Shown piece by piece: positions 1 to 8,052 of a DNA stretch of 64,000 nucleotides. The notes below the pieces were generated by a model that worked only from the letters and a program-made list of their open reading frames with translations, was not told where the DNA came from and searched no databases. Position 1 is the first letter of the stretch. The number at the start of each line of letters is the position of its first letter. The stretch spans positions 91,398-155,397 of the forward strand of contig CAVBWZ010000005.1 in NCBI GenBank assembly GCA_963599445.1. The letters run 5' to 3'. Both the position numbers and the translations under genes were made by a program. This DNA comes from UBA9732 sp963599445 (GTDB taxonomy: Bacteria; Spirochaetota; Spirochaetia; Sphaerochaetales; Sphaerochaetaceae).

Positions 1-1
1 A

Positions 2-718
2 GGTTTTCGTGCAGACATAGCCATAAGGGATTTCACAATCCGTGCGAACAACATGAGATACTCAAAGATAGCCGCAGCTGCCAAATACCTTGTGGATATG
101 TTCCCAAAGAACGGAACGGTCATGACGCAGTGTTTTGCAGAGACAATCGTTGGAATGATGCTTCGCGAATGCAGAAGACGAAGCAACGACATACGCCTCT
201 TTTGCCCCGAGACACGCCCGTACTTCCAAGGCGCAAGGCTCACAGCCACCGTCTGCCACGAAATGGGCTTTGACACCACAGTGATAACAGACAACATGCC
301 GGCCTTCGTAATGGAACGCGAAAAAGTGGACGTCTTCACCTGTGCCGCCGACGCCATCACCATGGACGGCTACGTCTTCAACAAAGTGGGCACCAGCCAG
401 ATAGCCATATGCGCCAAGCACTTCGGCATCCCAGTCTTCGTCTCCGGCACGCCCGATGCAGGCCATCCAACACACGCCACGGTCACAATCGAGATGCGTG
501 ACCCACGATTTTCTCTTGAAGCCATGGGGATCCGCACCGTCCTCAAGACCGATGCCTCAGAGAACCCAATCAAGGGCTACTATCCCGCGTTCGACATGAC
601 CCCGCCGCACCTGATATCAGGCATCGTCACAGAAAAAGGAATCCTGTCCCCATATGACCTCGCCTCATACTTCACGCTGGGCGGAAGCGGCGAGTACTCA
701 TACAAAGACAGGATTTGA
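2..718 (+). CDS. MtnA/eIF2B-alpha family isomerase, 5'-truncated by window edge
   Basis: The frame is open to the left edge, so the N-terminus lies outside the window and about 238 C-terminal residues are seen. An internal ATG at 53 is not the start, because in-frame codons continue upstream. The sequence follows the S-methyl-5-thioribose-1-phosphate isomerase (MtnA) / eIF2B-alpha fold: a TQCFAE segment where MtnA has its catalytic Cys, then ETRPYFQGARLTA, ITDNMP, and AADAITMDGYVFNKVGT holding the family's catalytic Asp. MtnA converts methylthioribose-1-phosphate to methylthioribulose-1-phosphate in methionine salvage. A related sugar-phosphate isomerase is possible, since no other salvage genes are visible downstream. 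The gene ends in TGA before a long imperfect inverted repeat. Confidence 0.8.
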   Translation, partial: GFRADIAIRDFTIRANNMRYSKIAAAAKYLVDMFPKNGTVMTQCFAETIVGMMLRECRRRSNDIRLFCPETRPYFQGARLTATVCHEMGFDTTVITDNMPAFVMEREKVDVFTCAADAITMDGYVFNKVGTSQIAICAKHFGIPVFVSGTPDAGHPTHATVTIEMRDPRFSLEAMGIRTVLKTDASENPIKGYYPAFDMTPPHLISGIVTEKGILSPYDLASYFTLGGSGEYSYKDRI

Positions 719-771
719 TTCCAATGTCATAAACAGAACAAGTCGAAGTCATTTGCCCAATACAAAACCCT

Positions 772-872
772 AGGCGCAGTTGTTGACTCTGAATCCGAGG
801 CGCAAGCGCGGGACAGTACTCTTTGTACGGCCCAAGCGCAGCAACAAAGGAGTCAGAGCCAAGAACAAGCCT
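772..872. repeat. Long imperfect inverted repeat in intergenic DNA
   Basis: Arms at 772-792 and 853-872 pair with few mismatches (AGGC..GTTGTTG.CTCTGA against its complement). The inner part is also structured: GTAC-TCTTT-GTAC at about 816-828 and two CAAGCGC copies. It lies just after the mtnA-like gene and before the converging small gene. It could be a terminator-like RNA structure or a REP-type palindrome related to the RAYT transposase 250 bp away. No T-run follows, so a simple intrinsic terminator is unlikely. Confidence 0.45.
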
Positions 873-874
873 AA

Positions 875-1039
875 TTAGCAGTTGCCGTGTTTTTTGTGAT
901 GATTCTTGGCATTGAGCTTAGCCTTCGCCTCACGCTCCAGCTCCTGCTCTCTTTCCCTTTCCTTCTTGTTCATCTTGTGCTGTATAGGCTCGCTGGTCTG
1001 TGCAGCATGTGAAGTCTCTTCTTCATGATGCTTAGACAT
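875..1039 (-). CDS. Small charged protein, 54 aa, unknown function
   Basis: Read on the minus strand, an AGGAGGA Shine-Dalgarno 5-6 bases before ATG opens a 54-residue frame ending in TAA. The product is highly charged and His/Lys/Glu-rich: MSKHHEEETSHAAQ at the start, a KKEREREQELEREAKAK helix in the middle and NHHKKHGNC at the end. It has no signal peptide or membrane segment. The near-perfect ribosome site and clean frame make it a likely real gene, although its composition matches no family I can name. The central stretch is probably a single charged helix. Function unknown. Confidence 0.6.
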   Translation of the reverse strand: MSKHHEEETSHAAQTSEPIQHKMNKKEREREQELEREAKAKLNAKNHHKKHGNC

Positions 1040-1120
1040 ATCGTCCTCCTAAATGGAGCTCTTAAAGCTCCTTTTCAAAGCACAACTAATATAACCACGC
1101 CTGTAGAAAAAGTAAAATTT

Positions 1121-1194
1121 TTTTCACCAAGCTCACCAGACTCACAAGCTCACCATGCCCACCACACCCACCATCACGACGAAAAACTCACAAT
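1121..1194 (+). repeat. 9-bp phased repeat tract, left flank of RAYT
   Basis: About five to six degenerate copies of a 9-bp unit (GCTCACCAN, ACCCACCAN, GCCCACCAC) run from TTCACC to CATCAC and are followed by CTCACAAT. The same series, including both ends, recurs in inverted orientation at 1960-2043 on the other side of the transposase gene. The two tracts therefore behave as imperfect terminal inverted repeats of about 75-84 bp. Confidence 0.8.
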
Positions 1195-1256
1195 TTTCCA
1201 AAAAGTGAGAATGGAATCTGCAGGAAACACGTATATAGATAAGTGGAGGCTGAAAA

Positions 1257-1952
1257 ATGATATGTTTCGATGAAATAATTGGAATTGAGGAGGGCGAAGA
1301 AAGAAACGACTGGAATGTAAAAGTGGATAAGAACGGTCGTTTCTATCACGTAACCCAAAGAGCTGCGAACAGGGAGTTCATATTCGACAAGGAACTTGGG
1401 CAGTACAGACACAATCTTCTGTGCAGGATATGTTCAAGGTTGAATGTCAAAATCATCTTCTCCGTCACGATGAGCAACCACACACATGATGTGCTGGTCG
1501 CCAAAAGATGGAAGGAAATCGCCCAAGTGTTGAGACTTGTGAATACATCGGTAAGTCGCAAACTGAAAAGAAAATATCCCAACAAGTACAGAAATGGCAG
1601 GAAAGTCTTCGAGTCCCGTCCGCATTATAGGGTCATAAAGAACATCGTAGACCTTACAACGGTTGGAAAGTATGACTACGACAATGTCAAAAGCGTACAG
1701 GACAAAGGAGAGTTCGTTCCATACAGCTGTTTTTGGATGTTCGAAAAGGGGCTGACAACGAAGCCATATGACAAGAACATCTATCCACGCCTGTTTGGAA
1801 TCACAGAGAGGGAACTGTGTGAGTTCTACAAGGACAACGACAGCAAAGCGGTGTACAAAGCTGCAAAAGAAATGTTCGGAAACTGGACGAAAAAAGACAA
1901 CGACAATCTTTTCAAAGTGGATCCTTCGCTACCTTGGCAAGACGAAAGGTAA
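1257..1952 (+). CDS. REP-associated tyrosine transposase (RAYT, Y1/HUH family)
   Basis: This 231-residue protein belongs to the Y1 transposase (IS200-like) superfamily in its single-domain RAYT form. The HUH metal-binding signature is visible as SNHTHDVLV near residue 79, preceded by GRFYHVTQRAANREFIF, the usual first strand. A downstream helix with Tyr (VGKYDYDNVK, about residue 141) may supply the nucleophile. RAYTs nick and join single-stranded DNA at hairpin or REP ends. The start has GGAGG 8 bases upstream. The gene lies between two inverted tracts of 9-bp repeats, so the unit 1121-2043 looks like a small mobile or domesticated element. No second orf or passenger gene is present. Confidence 0.85.
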   Translation: MICFDEIIGIEEGEERNDWNVKVDKNGRFYHVTQRAANREFIFDKELGQYRHNLLCRICSRLNVKIIFSVTMSNHTHDVLVAKRWKEIAQVLRLVNTSVSRKLKRKYPNKYRNGRKVFESRPHYRVIKNIVDLTTVGKYDYDNVKSVQDKGEFVPYSCFWMFEKGLTTKPYDKNIYPRLFGITERELCEFYKDNDSKAVYKAAKEMFGNWTKKDNDNLFKVDPSLPWQDER

Positions 1953-1959
1953 TGTATGG

Positions 1960-2043
1960 ATTGTGAGGGTTTTGTAGTGATGGTGAGCGTGGTGGGTTTC
2001 GTGGGTGTGGTGAGCATGTGAGCTTGGTGAGCGAGGTGAAAAC
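1960..2043 (-). repeat. 9-bp phased repeat tract, right flank of RAYT (inverted copy)
   Basis: Read on the minus strand, the tract begins TTCACC, runs through GCTCACCAA, GCTCACAT, GCTCACCAC, ACCCACGAA, ACCCACCAC and GCTCACCAT, and ends CATCAC..CTCACAAT, matching 1121-1194 in order. Together the tracts bracket the transposase gene. Confidence 0.8.
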
Positions 2044-2157
2044 GGCAAACCTCAACGGCATCGGTCTAGAAAACGATGTGAAGAGAGCGGGCCGGGGCTA
2101 CCATTCCAATGCGGAATGCCTTATCATGCAGACAAATATAGGCAAATGGAGGCGATG

Positions 2158-3405
2158 ATGAGTGCGGTGATCAAGTGGGTTTTGGTGGGTTCGTTCGTGC
2201 TGCAGAAGGCGTATGACATGTTGGTGCGGTATCTGGATGACTCGCAGAAGGACAAGAAGCTTCCGGACAACGTGCGGGATGTGTACAGCGACGAGGAGTA
2301 TGCCAAGTTCCGTGCGTACAAGAAGGACTGCAGCAGAACATCGCTCGCACGGGCCATAATCACGGCGCTCATGCTGCTTGCATTCCTCGTGTTCGATGTC
2401 TACGCAAGGGTGTTCGCATGGGCGGAAATCGTTGCACCAAACAGCATGTACGTCCAATATCTCATTACCATCGTTGTATTTGCACTTGTGAGCCTACCAA
2501 TAGACATCCCGTTCGACTACTATGAGACGTTCGTCATAGAAGAACGCTACGGCATGAACAAGACAACGAAGAGGACGTTCTGGGCCGATGTCATCAAATC
2601 CACAATCGTGAATGCAACTCTCAACTTTGGGCTTCTTGCAATGATTGCGTTCCTGTTCAGCCACTACGGAAACGCTGCAATCCTTTGGGCAAGCATTGCG
2701 GCGATTGCATTCGTGCTCATATTCAACATACTTTCCGTTCCGTTCATGCGGATCTTCAACAAGTTCACGCCGCTTGAAGAAGGTGAACTTAGGACTAAGC
2801 TCCAAGCATTGTGCGATTCCTATGGTGTCAAAGTGAAGAAGATCGTGGTAAAGGATGCAAGTCGCAGGACGACCAAGGCCAATGCTTTCTGCACAGGAAT
2901 CAAAAGAAAGACGATTTCCCTGGACGACAACCTTGTGAACGGCTTCACGACCGATGAAATCGTGGCTGTCTTTGCGCACGAATTCGCCCATGCACGCTTC
3001 AAGCACATTCTCAAGTCGCTGCCGTTCGCACTTGCAACCGTTGTACTCACGATAGCCGGCATTGGCATTGTCCTCAACTTCCCTGCACTCTTCACCGCAT
3101 TTGGGTTCACCGAGGTCAACTACTACTTTGCAAGCTATGTACTTTCACTCTTGATATGGCCTCTTTCGCTTGGTCTTGGCACGGTATCCAACTATCTTTC
3201 CCGCAAGCACGAATACGAGGCCGATGCCTTTGCCGCCCGCCAAGGATACGGCGAAGCCTTGGTCTCTGCTTTGAAGAAGCTCACCAAGGAGTCTTTGTCT
3301 CAGGTAAATCCACACCCTTGGATTGTGGCCACCGAGTACTCGCACCCAACCCTCTCACAGCGCATCGCCGCAGTGGAGAGGATTGAAGAGAACCTGCAAG
3401 GATAA
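2158..3405 (+). CDS. M48 family (Ste24/CAAX protease-like) membrane metallopeptidase
   Basis: A 415-residue integral membrane protein with the HExxH zinc site HEFAHARFKH around residue 273 and the downstream third ligand in RKHEYEADAFA. It has an N-terminal membrane helix, two or three helices around residues 75-210 and two more after the active site, as in Ste24p-type CAAX proteases (eukaryotic CAAX cleavage, bacterial membrane-protein processing). The preferred start is the ATG at 2158, which has GGAGG five bases upstream. The longer frame from 2116 has no ribosome site. It converges on the beta-propeller gene with only 3 bp between stops. Substrate unknown. Confidence 0.85.
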   Translation: MSAVIKWVLVGSFVLQKAYDMLVRYLDDSQKDKKLPDNVRDVYSDEEYAKFRAYKKDCSRTSLARAIITALMLLAFLVFDVYARVFAWAEIVAPNSMYVQYLITIVVFALVSLPIDIPFDYYETFVIEERYGMNKTTKRTFWADVIKSTIVNATLNFGLLAMIAFLFSHYGNAAILWASIAAIAFVLIFNILSVPFMRIFNKFTPLEEGELRTKLQALCDSYGVKVKKIVVKDASRRTTKANAFCTGIKRKTISLDDNLVNGFTTDEIVAVFAHEFAHARFKHILKSLPFALATVVLTIAGIGIVLNFPALFTAFGFTEVNYYFASYVLSLLIWPLSLGLGTVSNYLSRKHEYEADAFAARQGYGEALVSALKKLTKESLSQVNPHPWIVATEYSHPTLSQRIAAVERIEENLQG

Positions 3406-3408
3406 TGA

Positions 3409-5031
3409 TCAAACAGACGCATCAACTCCGTTGACAGCGCCAGGGCTTCCTCCTGCCATGAAACCACGGCTGTGTCCATGGACATCGTCTGCAATCCAGA
3501 ACGAATAGAGGCTTCCTCCTTCAAGACTGAACTTGAGTTTGATTTCCCCCAGATTTGGAAGTCTATCGTTGTCTTTCCAAGTAATCATGGTTTTCGTCTT
3601 GTCTCCGGAGAAAGAATTGCAGTCATCCATGGAATAACCAGAAACAATATGTCCTTTTCCATCCAAGACTTCGACTCTTATTGAACCATTTGCATTCACG
3701 AAGAGGAAACTTCCTTTGTATGCCATACGACGCGTCAAAACAAAGCCGTGTCCATCAAGAGAGGCAAAGCCATCCCTTCTCATGCGACCAAGTCCAACAC
3801 TCCCTCCTGCATATTTGTGGAAACCGAACCTTGGCGATTTTCCGGAGAAGAATGTGGTGAAAAACCATAGTTCATCGCCAACGATTTGACAGATCCCGTT
3901 GGCAGGATGGACATATCCATAGTCCCATCGTCCTTTGATTCTTGAGGACTCTATGAAATTGTCATGGGTTGGTCTATCCCAATGAAAACCATCCCGGGAA
4001 AAAGCTATCTTGACATCGTTTATCTTTGGAAGTCCGGTCTTTCCCGCAATGTTGTTTGGAGGTCCCATGAAGATGCTGAAGGCTCCTAGCATGATGCTTT
4101 CATATGGAGTGGCATCAAGATTGTAGAGTTGGGTATAATATCCCATTTCAGGGTCAGGCTTGTCAAAAATATCGGTTCTATTCCAGAATACGACATCGTT
4201 TGGAGTCCAATTCGAACCTTTGAAGAAATCGGATGTTTCGTAGTATCCCCGTACTCTGACACGACTGTCAAGCTTGGAGAAAGTCCTTAGACTGAACACC
4301 CACTTCCTTCTGAACGGATTGTAGAAGAACGTAGTGTTGTCACCTCCGTATCCGGAGCAGCAGACCTCTTCCCAATGGATTCCATCTCCTGACTTGAAGA
4401 GTCTAAGGCTCTCCTTTGGCCTTACAGAATTAGGGTCATCATGAGCATGTTTAGGTTTCTGCGGATAATATCTTATGTCCTGAGGAAACTCTCTGTAGAA
4501 GACGGACATCTTGAACCTTTCACTAGGATCCTTTGCATTGTAGTCAATCCATACGGACGCACCATCCCTCATGAACCCTCGTCTATGAGGAATAACGCTA
4601 CCTTCCTTTAGGACAGTATCATCTGTCAATTCTTCGAGTCTGGTCCAATTTTTTCCGTCTTTGCTTTGAGCATAGCCCACCCCGTCCATGAAGCCAGCGG
4701 AATACCACATCTTGAAGCATTTGTCTTTATCATCGTAGAAAACACCGTCGCTGAAAGGACAGGCACAAGGACAATATCCATCGTTGAGCTCCATAGCGGT
4801 CTTTGGTTCAAACACTGGAGACTCATCGAATACAGGTCTATGGAAGGTCCTGGATAGATTAGTCTCCTCGATTAGGAAATCGTCAACGAAAAGCTGTCGA
4901 CCTGTCGTTATATCAACGACATCTGGAATATGTTCCAGATACTGAGCCTTCAGAGGTTGGTCAAGAGTGGTTTCCTCAATTCTTGGAGGCCATGAGTCTG
5001 GCAGTTCAAGTCCATTGTACAATCTGCTCAT
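3409..5031 (-). CDS. Glycosyl hydrolase family 32/43-like five-bladed beta-propeller protein
   Basis: A 540-residue cytoplasmic protein (no signal peptide) with repeated blade motifs such as GRQLFVDDFLIEE, FKMWYSAG..YAQSKDGKNWTR, LFKSGDGIHWEE and IAFSRDGFHWDR, typical of GH32/43/68-like propellers. The opening LFVDDFLIE is a hallmark of a poorly characterised propeller group. I cannot assign catalytic acids with confidence, so it may be a hydrolase, a phosphorylase or a lyase-like enzyme. Its ATG overlaps the stop of the upstream ABC ATPase gene (ATGA), so it is the last gene of the LacI-regulated operon. Inferred role: intracellular processing of the imported sugar derivative. Confidence 0.7.
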   Translation of the reverse strand: MSRLYNGLELPDSWPPRIEETTLDQPLKAQYLEHIPDVVDITTGRQLFVDDFLIEETNLSRTFHRPVFDESPVFEPKTAMELNDGYCPCACPFSDGVFYDDKDKCFKMWYSAGFMDGVGYAQSKDGKNWTRLEELTDDTVLKEGSVIPHRRGFMRDGASVWIDYNAKDPSERFKMSVFYREFPQDIRYYPQKPKHAHDDPNSVRPKESLRLFKSGDGIHWEEVCCSGYGGDNTTFFYNPFRRKWVFSLRTFSKLDSRVRVRGYYETSDFFKGSNWTPNDVVFWNRTDIFDKPDPEMGYYTQLYNLDATPYESIMLGAFSIFMGPPNNIAGKTGLPKINDVKIAFSRDGFHWDRPTHDNFIESSRIKGRWDYGYVHPANGICQIVGDELWFFTTFFSGKSPRFGFHKYAGGSVGLGRMRRDGFASLDGHGFVLTRRMAYKGSFLFVNANGSIRVEVLDGKGHIVSGYSMDDCNSFSGDKTKTMITWKDNDRLPNLGEIKLKFSLEGGSLYSFWIADDVHGHSRGFMAGGSPGAVNGVDASV

Positions 5032-6164
5032 TTGAGTTCTATTCCTCCAGTGGCTACAAGTCTACCGTTTGAACCATCGAAAAGTACATATTTATTGCTG
5101 TCGAACCCAATGCTGATTCTTCTGTCGACTTCAAAGTCTATATCTCCAAAGACCATGCAGTTCAGTACTGAACCATTGATGTCTATACAAACCTGTGTCT
5201 CCATACCGGAAGGTAACGAAGAAACGACGACTCCTGAGATGCAATGGTGCTCATTGAAGCCTTCTTCATCATTTTCATCGTATATGCTCACAAGTTCAGG
5301 GCGAATACCCAAAATGAAGGAATCGCATCGTTTCAAAGCTTCCTCACAGAAAACGTTCCTTGGAAGAAAAGAGCAGGAAAAGACTTCACTTGAAAGGCTA
5401 TCCGTATGGCCATGCATTTCCAGAAGGTTTATCGCAGGACTGCCTATGAAGTTTGCAACGAAAGTATTGCAAGGGAATCTGTATAGATCCAAAGGTTTGC
5501 AGTATTGCTGCAGAACGGCTTGCTTCATCAGACACACCTTGGTCGAAAGAGCCATAGCCTCCAACTGATCATGCGTGACATAGACGAACGTCGCTCCCGT
5601 TGACTTATGGAGCTTTTTGAGTTCAGTTCGCATATCGACCCTAAGCTTGGCATCCAAATTGGAAAGAGGCTCGTCCATTAGCAAAATCCTTGGTTCCGTG
5701 GCCAAAGTTCTGGCAATGGCAACCCTTTGCTGCTGTCCTCCTGAAAGTTCAGATGGGTATCTATCACGGAACTCTTCGATACGCATGGTGTGGAGCATCT
5801 CCTCCACCTTCCTTTCAATGCGAGCCTTATCCCATTTCTTGTTTTCAAGACCAAAGGAAATGTTCTGTCTCACAGTCATATGCGGCCATAGCGCATAGTT
5901 CTGAAAAAGGAAACCAATACCCCTTTTGTCGGCCGATATGTCTATCCCCTTTTCCTTGGAGTAGACGCATCTACCATCAATGAAAATCTCTCCGGAAGTC
6001 GGGTTCTCCAGCCCAGCAATCATTCGCAAGGTCGTGGTCTTTCCACAACCGGAAGGACCTAAAAGAGAAACGAAATCCCCATCTTCTATCTTGAGATCCA
6101 AATCATCCACTGCGACGGAATCAGCGAATTTCTTCGTCAAATGGCTAAGGATTATCTCCGGCAT
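5028..6164 (-). CDS. ABC importer ATPase (FbpC/AfuC/PotA-like)
   Basis: A 378-residue importer ATPase: Walker A GPSGCGKTTTLR near residue 37, Q-loop FQNYALWPHMT, signature LSGGQQQRVAIAR, Walker B ILLMDEPLSNLD and H-loop VTHDQ, followed by a roughly 130-residue TOBE-like regulatory domain. The true start is the ATG at 6164, which forms TGATG with the permease stop, so translation is coupled. The frame continues upstream to 6284, but that part lies inside the permease gene. The class powers ferric-, polyamine- and sugar-phosphate-type importers. The operon context points to a sugar compound. Confidence 0.88.
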   Translation of the reverse strand: MPEIILSHLTKKFADSVAVDDLDLKIEDGDFVSLLGPSGCGKTTTLRMIAGLENPTSGEIFIDGRCVYSKEKGIDISADKRGIGFLFQNYALWPHMTVRQNISFGLENKKWDKARIERKVEEMLHTMRIEEFRDRYPSELSGGQQQRVAIARTLATEPRILLMDEPLSNLDAKLRVDMRTELKKLHKSTGATFVYVTHDQLEAMALSTKVCLMKQAVLQQYCKPLDLYRFPCNTFVANFIGSPAINLLEMHGHTDSLSSEVFSCSFLPRNVFCEEALKRCDSFILGIRPELVSIYDENDEEGFNEHHCISGVVVSSLPSGMETQVCIDINGSVLNCMVFGDIDFEVDRRISIGFDSNKYVLFDGSNGRLVATGGIELK

Positions 6165-7960
6165 CAGCTGTTTCCTCCTATTCCTTTGTCTATGGAAGCC
6201 CCTGTAAGTTTGTTCGTTAAAAAATTCACAAGAAGGACAATGACCACTATCACCAGATTTATTGCATTGGAATACTGGTCCCAACCCTTCTCATTGTATT
6301 GGTAAAGCAATGTGGTGAGTATCTTATTCGAAGGCGTTATCAACAAAACGAACAACGAAAGCTCTCTCATACACGAAATGAAAGGAAGCAGATAGCCCGA
6401 TACTATCGAGGACTTCTGTATTGGGATGAGCACCTTCGTCATTCTCTTGAACCAGCCAATGCCCATCACCTGCGCAGACTCCTCTATCTCACTGCTTATC
6501 TGCATCATGGAATTGATTCCACTTCTCGAAGCCATTGGCAGGTATTTGACGGTTCCAAGTATTACAAGAAGCAGGAATGTTCCATAAAGCGCAGGAATTG
6601 GTCCGTGAGGAACCGCGAACATGGAAAGGTATATTGCACTGAAAGCCATGGAAGGTATCAGATAAGGAAGGAAAGACAAAGCATTCACTACGTTTGAAAG
6701 CCTTCCACCTCTGGCCTTGACTACGGCGTATCCAATCAGGAAACCTATGGTTCCAGCGCCAAGGGAACAACACAAAGCAAGCTTAAGGCTGTTCAGCATG
6801 GAAGTCCAGAAATCCTTGTTTGTAAAAATTCCGTCCAAAGCGAAAACGTCTGAGGGGTCGGCCTTGCCAACCCAGAAGCGAACGGTGAAGTTGTCAAGGC
6901 TGTAGACGCCAGGTTTGTATATGAAAGACTGCACTACAAAGCTCAGAAGCGGAACCACAGTGATGAGAAGCACAAAGAAAACAGCAAGAACGGATACAAG
7001 ATTACGACTTCTCAACTTGAAGAACGATGGCTGAGAACTTTTGCCGGTCACGGTCGTATATGATTTTCTGCTACCGATTATCTTCTGGTTTATTGTCAGA
7101 ATGGCAACGCTTATCACAATCATAAGAAGCGCTATTACATAACCTGCTCCGGGACTCGTACCGTTGAGACATCGGTATAGCTGAGTGGTAAGCACGTTGT
7201 ATCTTACAGGAAGACCAAGAAAGGATGGCACTGCAAAGGAGCTTATGGATCCGCTGAATATCAGAATGAATGCAGAAAGCACAGAAGGAAGAATCATTGG
7301 AGCCGTTATCCTTGTGGCCATCCTCCATTTGTTCGTTTCAAGGATAAGAGCAGCCTCTTCAAGGCTTGCATTCATGTTCCTTAGGACACCGCCAATCAGA
7401 ATGTATGCAAAAGGCGCATAATGGAGTCCCTGCACGATTATTATTGGAAAGGCTCCGTATGCGAACCAATCTGGGAAGACTATTCCCGTCAACGACGAGA
7501 CAATGCCAAGCCCACCTCCAACCTTTTCGTTCTTGAAGAAGTTGAGCCATGCAACTGCAAGCGTCCATGACGGCATTATATATGGAAACATAAAGACGGA
7601 GGATATCAACCCCTTCCATCTTATGTTCGTTCTAGACACAAGCCAAGCAAAAACACCTCCAAGGACGATTGCAACAAGACAAGACCCAAGGGAAGTGGCA
7701 AGAGAATTCAAAAGTGGTTTGAAGAAAGTATTCTTATTGGAGCTTTCCAGCAGTACGTATCTCCAATGGTAGGTCGTAAAGGATCCAACCTTTGCTCCGG
7801 GAATCCTCATTCTTTCCGCAGAATGCACCGTCAAGGTGTCGGATATGATACTCACGAGGGGAAAGACAACAAGGAATACAAGAAAACAGACAGCCAGAAC
7901 AAGAATCAAGTTCTGGGGTTTTCTGATAAAATGATGGAAGCCAGCAAGCAATCTTTTCAT
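6164..7960 (-). CDS. ABC importer permease, fused double domain (FbpB/AfuB/ThiP-like)
   Basis: A 598-residue membrane protein with about 12 helices, made of two homologous permease halves (roughly residues 1-290 and 320-598). Each half has an EAA-type coupling loop (EEAALILETNKWRMATRITAPMI and EESAQVMGIGWFKRMTKVLIPI). This fused architecture belongs to the ferric/thiamine/sugar-phosphate importer group. The stop overlaps the ATPase start (TGATG). No strong ribosome site precedes the ATG at 7960. It is separated from the binding-protein gene by a strong hairpin at 8010-8039 that probably lowers its expression relative to the binding protein. Confidence 0.88.
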   Translation of the reverse strand: MKRLLAGFHHFIRKPQNLILVLAVCFLVFLVVFPLVSIISDTLTVHSAERMRIPGAKVGSFTTYHWRYVLLESSNKNTFFKPLLNSLATSLGSCLVAIVLGGVFAWLVSRTNIRWKGLISSVFMFPYIMPSWTLAVAWLNFFKNEKVGGGLGIVSSLTGIVFPDWFAYGAFPIIIVQGLHYAPFAYILIGGVLRNMNASLEEAALILETNKWRMATRITAPMILPSVLSAFILIFSGSISSFAVPSFLGLPVRYNVLTTQLYRCLNGTSPGAGYVIALLMIVISVAILTINQKIIGSRKSYTTVTGKSSQPSFFKLRSRNLVSVLAVFFVLLITVVPLLSFVVQSFIYKPGVYSLDNFTVRFWVGKADPSDVFALDGIFTNKDFWTSMLNSLKLALCCSLGAGTIGFLIGYAVVKARGGRLSNVVNALSFLPYLIPSMAFSAIYLSMFAVPHGPIPALYGTFLLLVILGTVKYLPMASRSGINSMMQISSEIEESAQVMGIGWFKRMTKVLIPIQKSSIVSGYLLPFISCMRELSLFVLLITPSNKILTTLLYQYNEKGWDQYSNAINLVIVVIVLLVNFLTNKLTGASIDKGIGGNS

Positions 7961-8009
7961 CTAAAACAAGTACCAAACAATCGTTCAAATTTCAAATGAC
8001 AACAATTCA

Positions 8010-8039
8010 GCTGCGGTCTCCTCGAAAGAAGACCGCAGC
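8010..8039 (-). terminator. Intercistronic hairpin between binding-protein and permease genes
   Basis: A perfect 10-bp stem (GCTGCGGTCT / AGACCGCAGC) with a 10-base loop, directly after the binding-protein stop. No T-run of note follows, so it is more likely an mRNA-stabilising or attenuating hairpin than a full terminator, as is common after solute-binding-protein genes. Confidence 0.7.
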
Positions 8040-8052
8040 AAACGAAACCAAA

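Noticed and set aside
1025..1273. Plus-strand frame encoding a His-rich peptide
   Set aside because: It is a translation of the 9-bp repeat tract and the promoter of the RAYT gene, with no ribosome site.
6165..6284. 40-residue N-terminal extension of the ABC ATPase
   Set aside because: It lies inside the permease coding end; the ATG at 6164 overlaps the stop in the usual coupled form.
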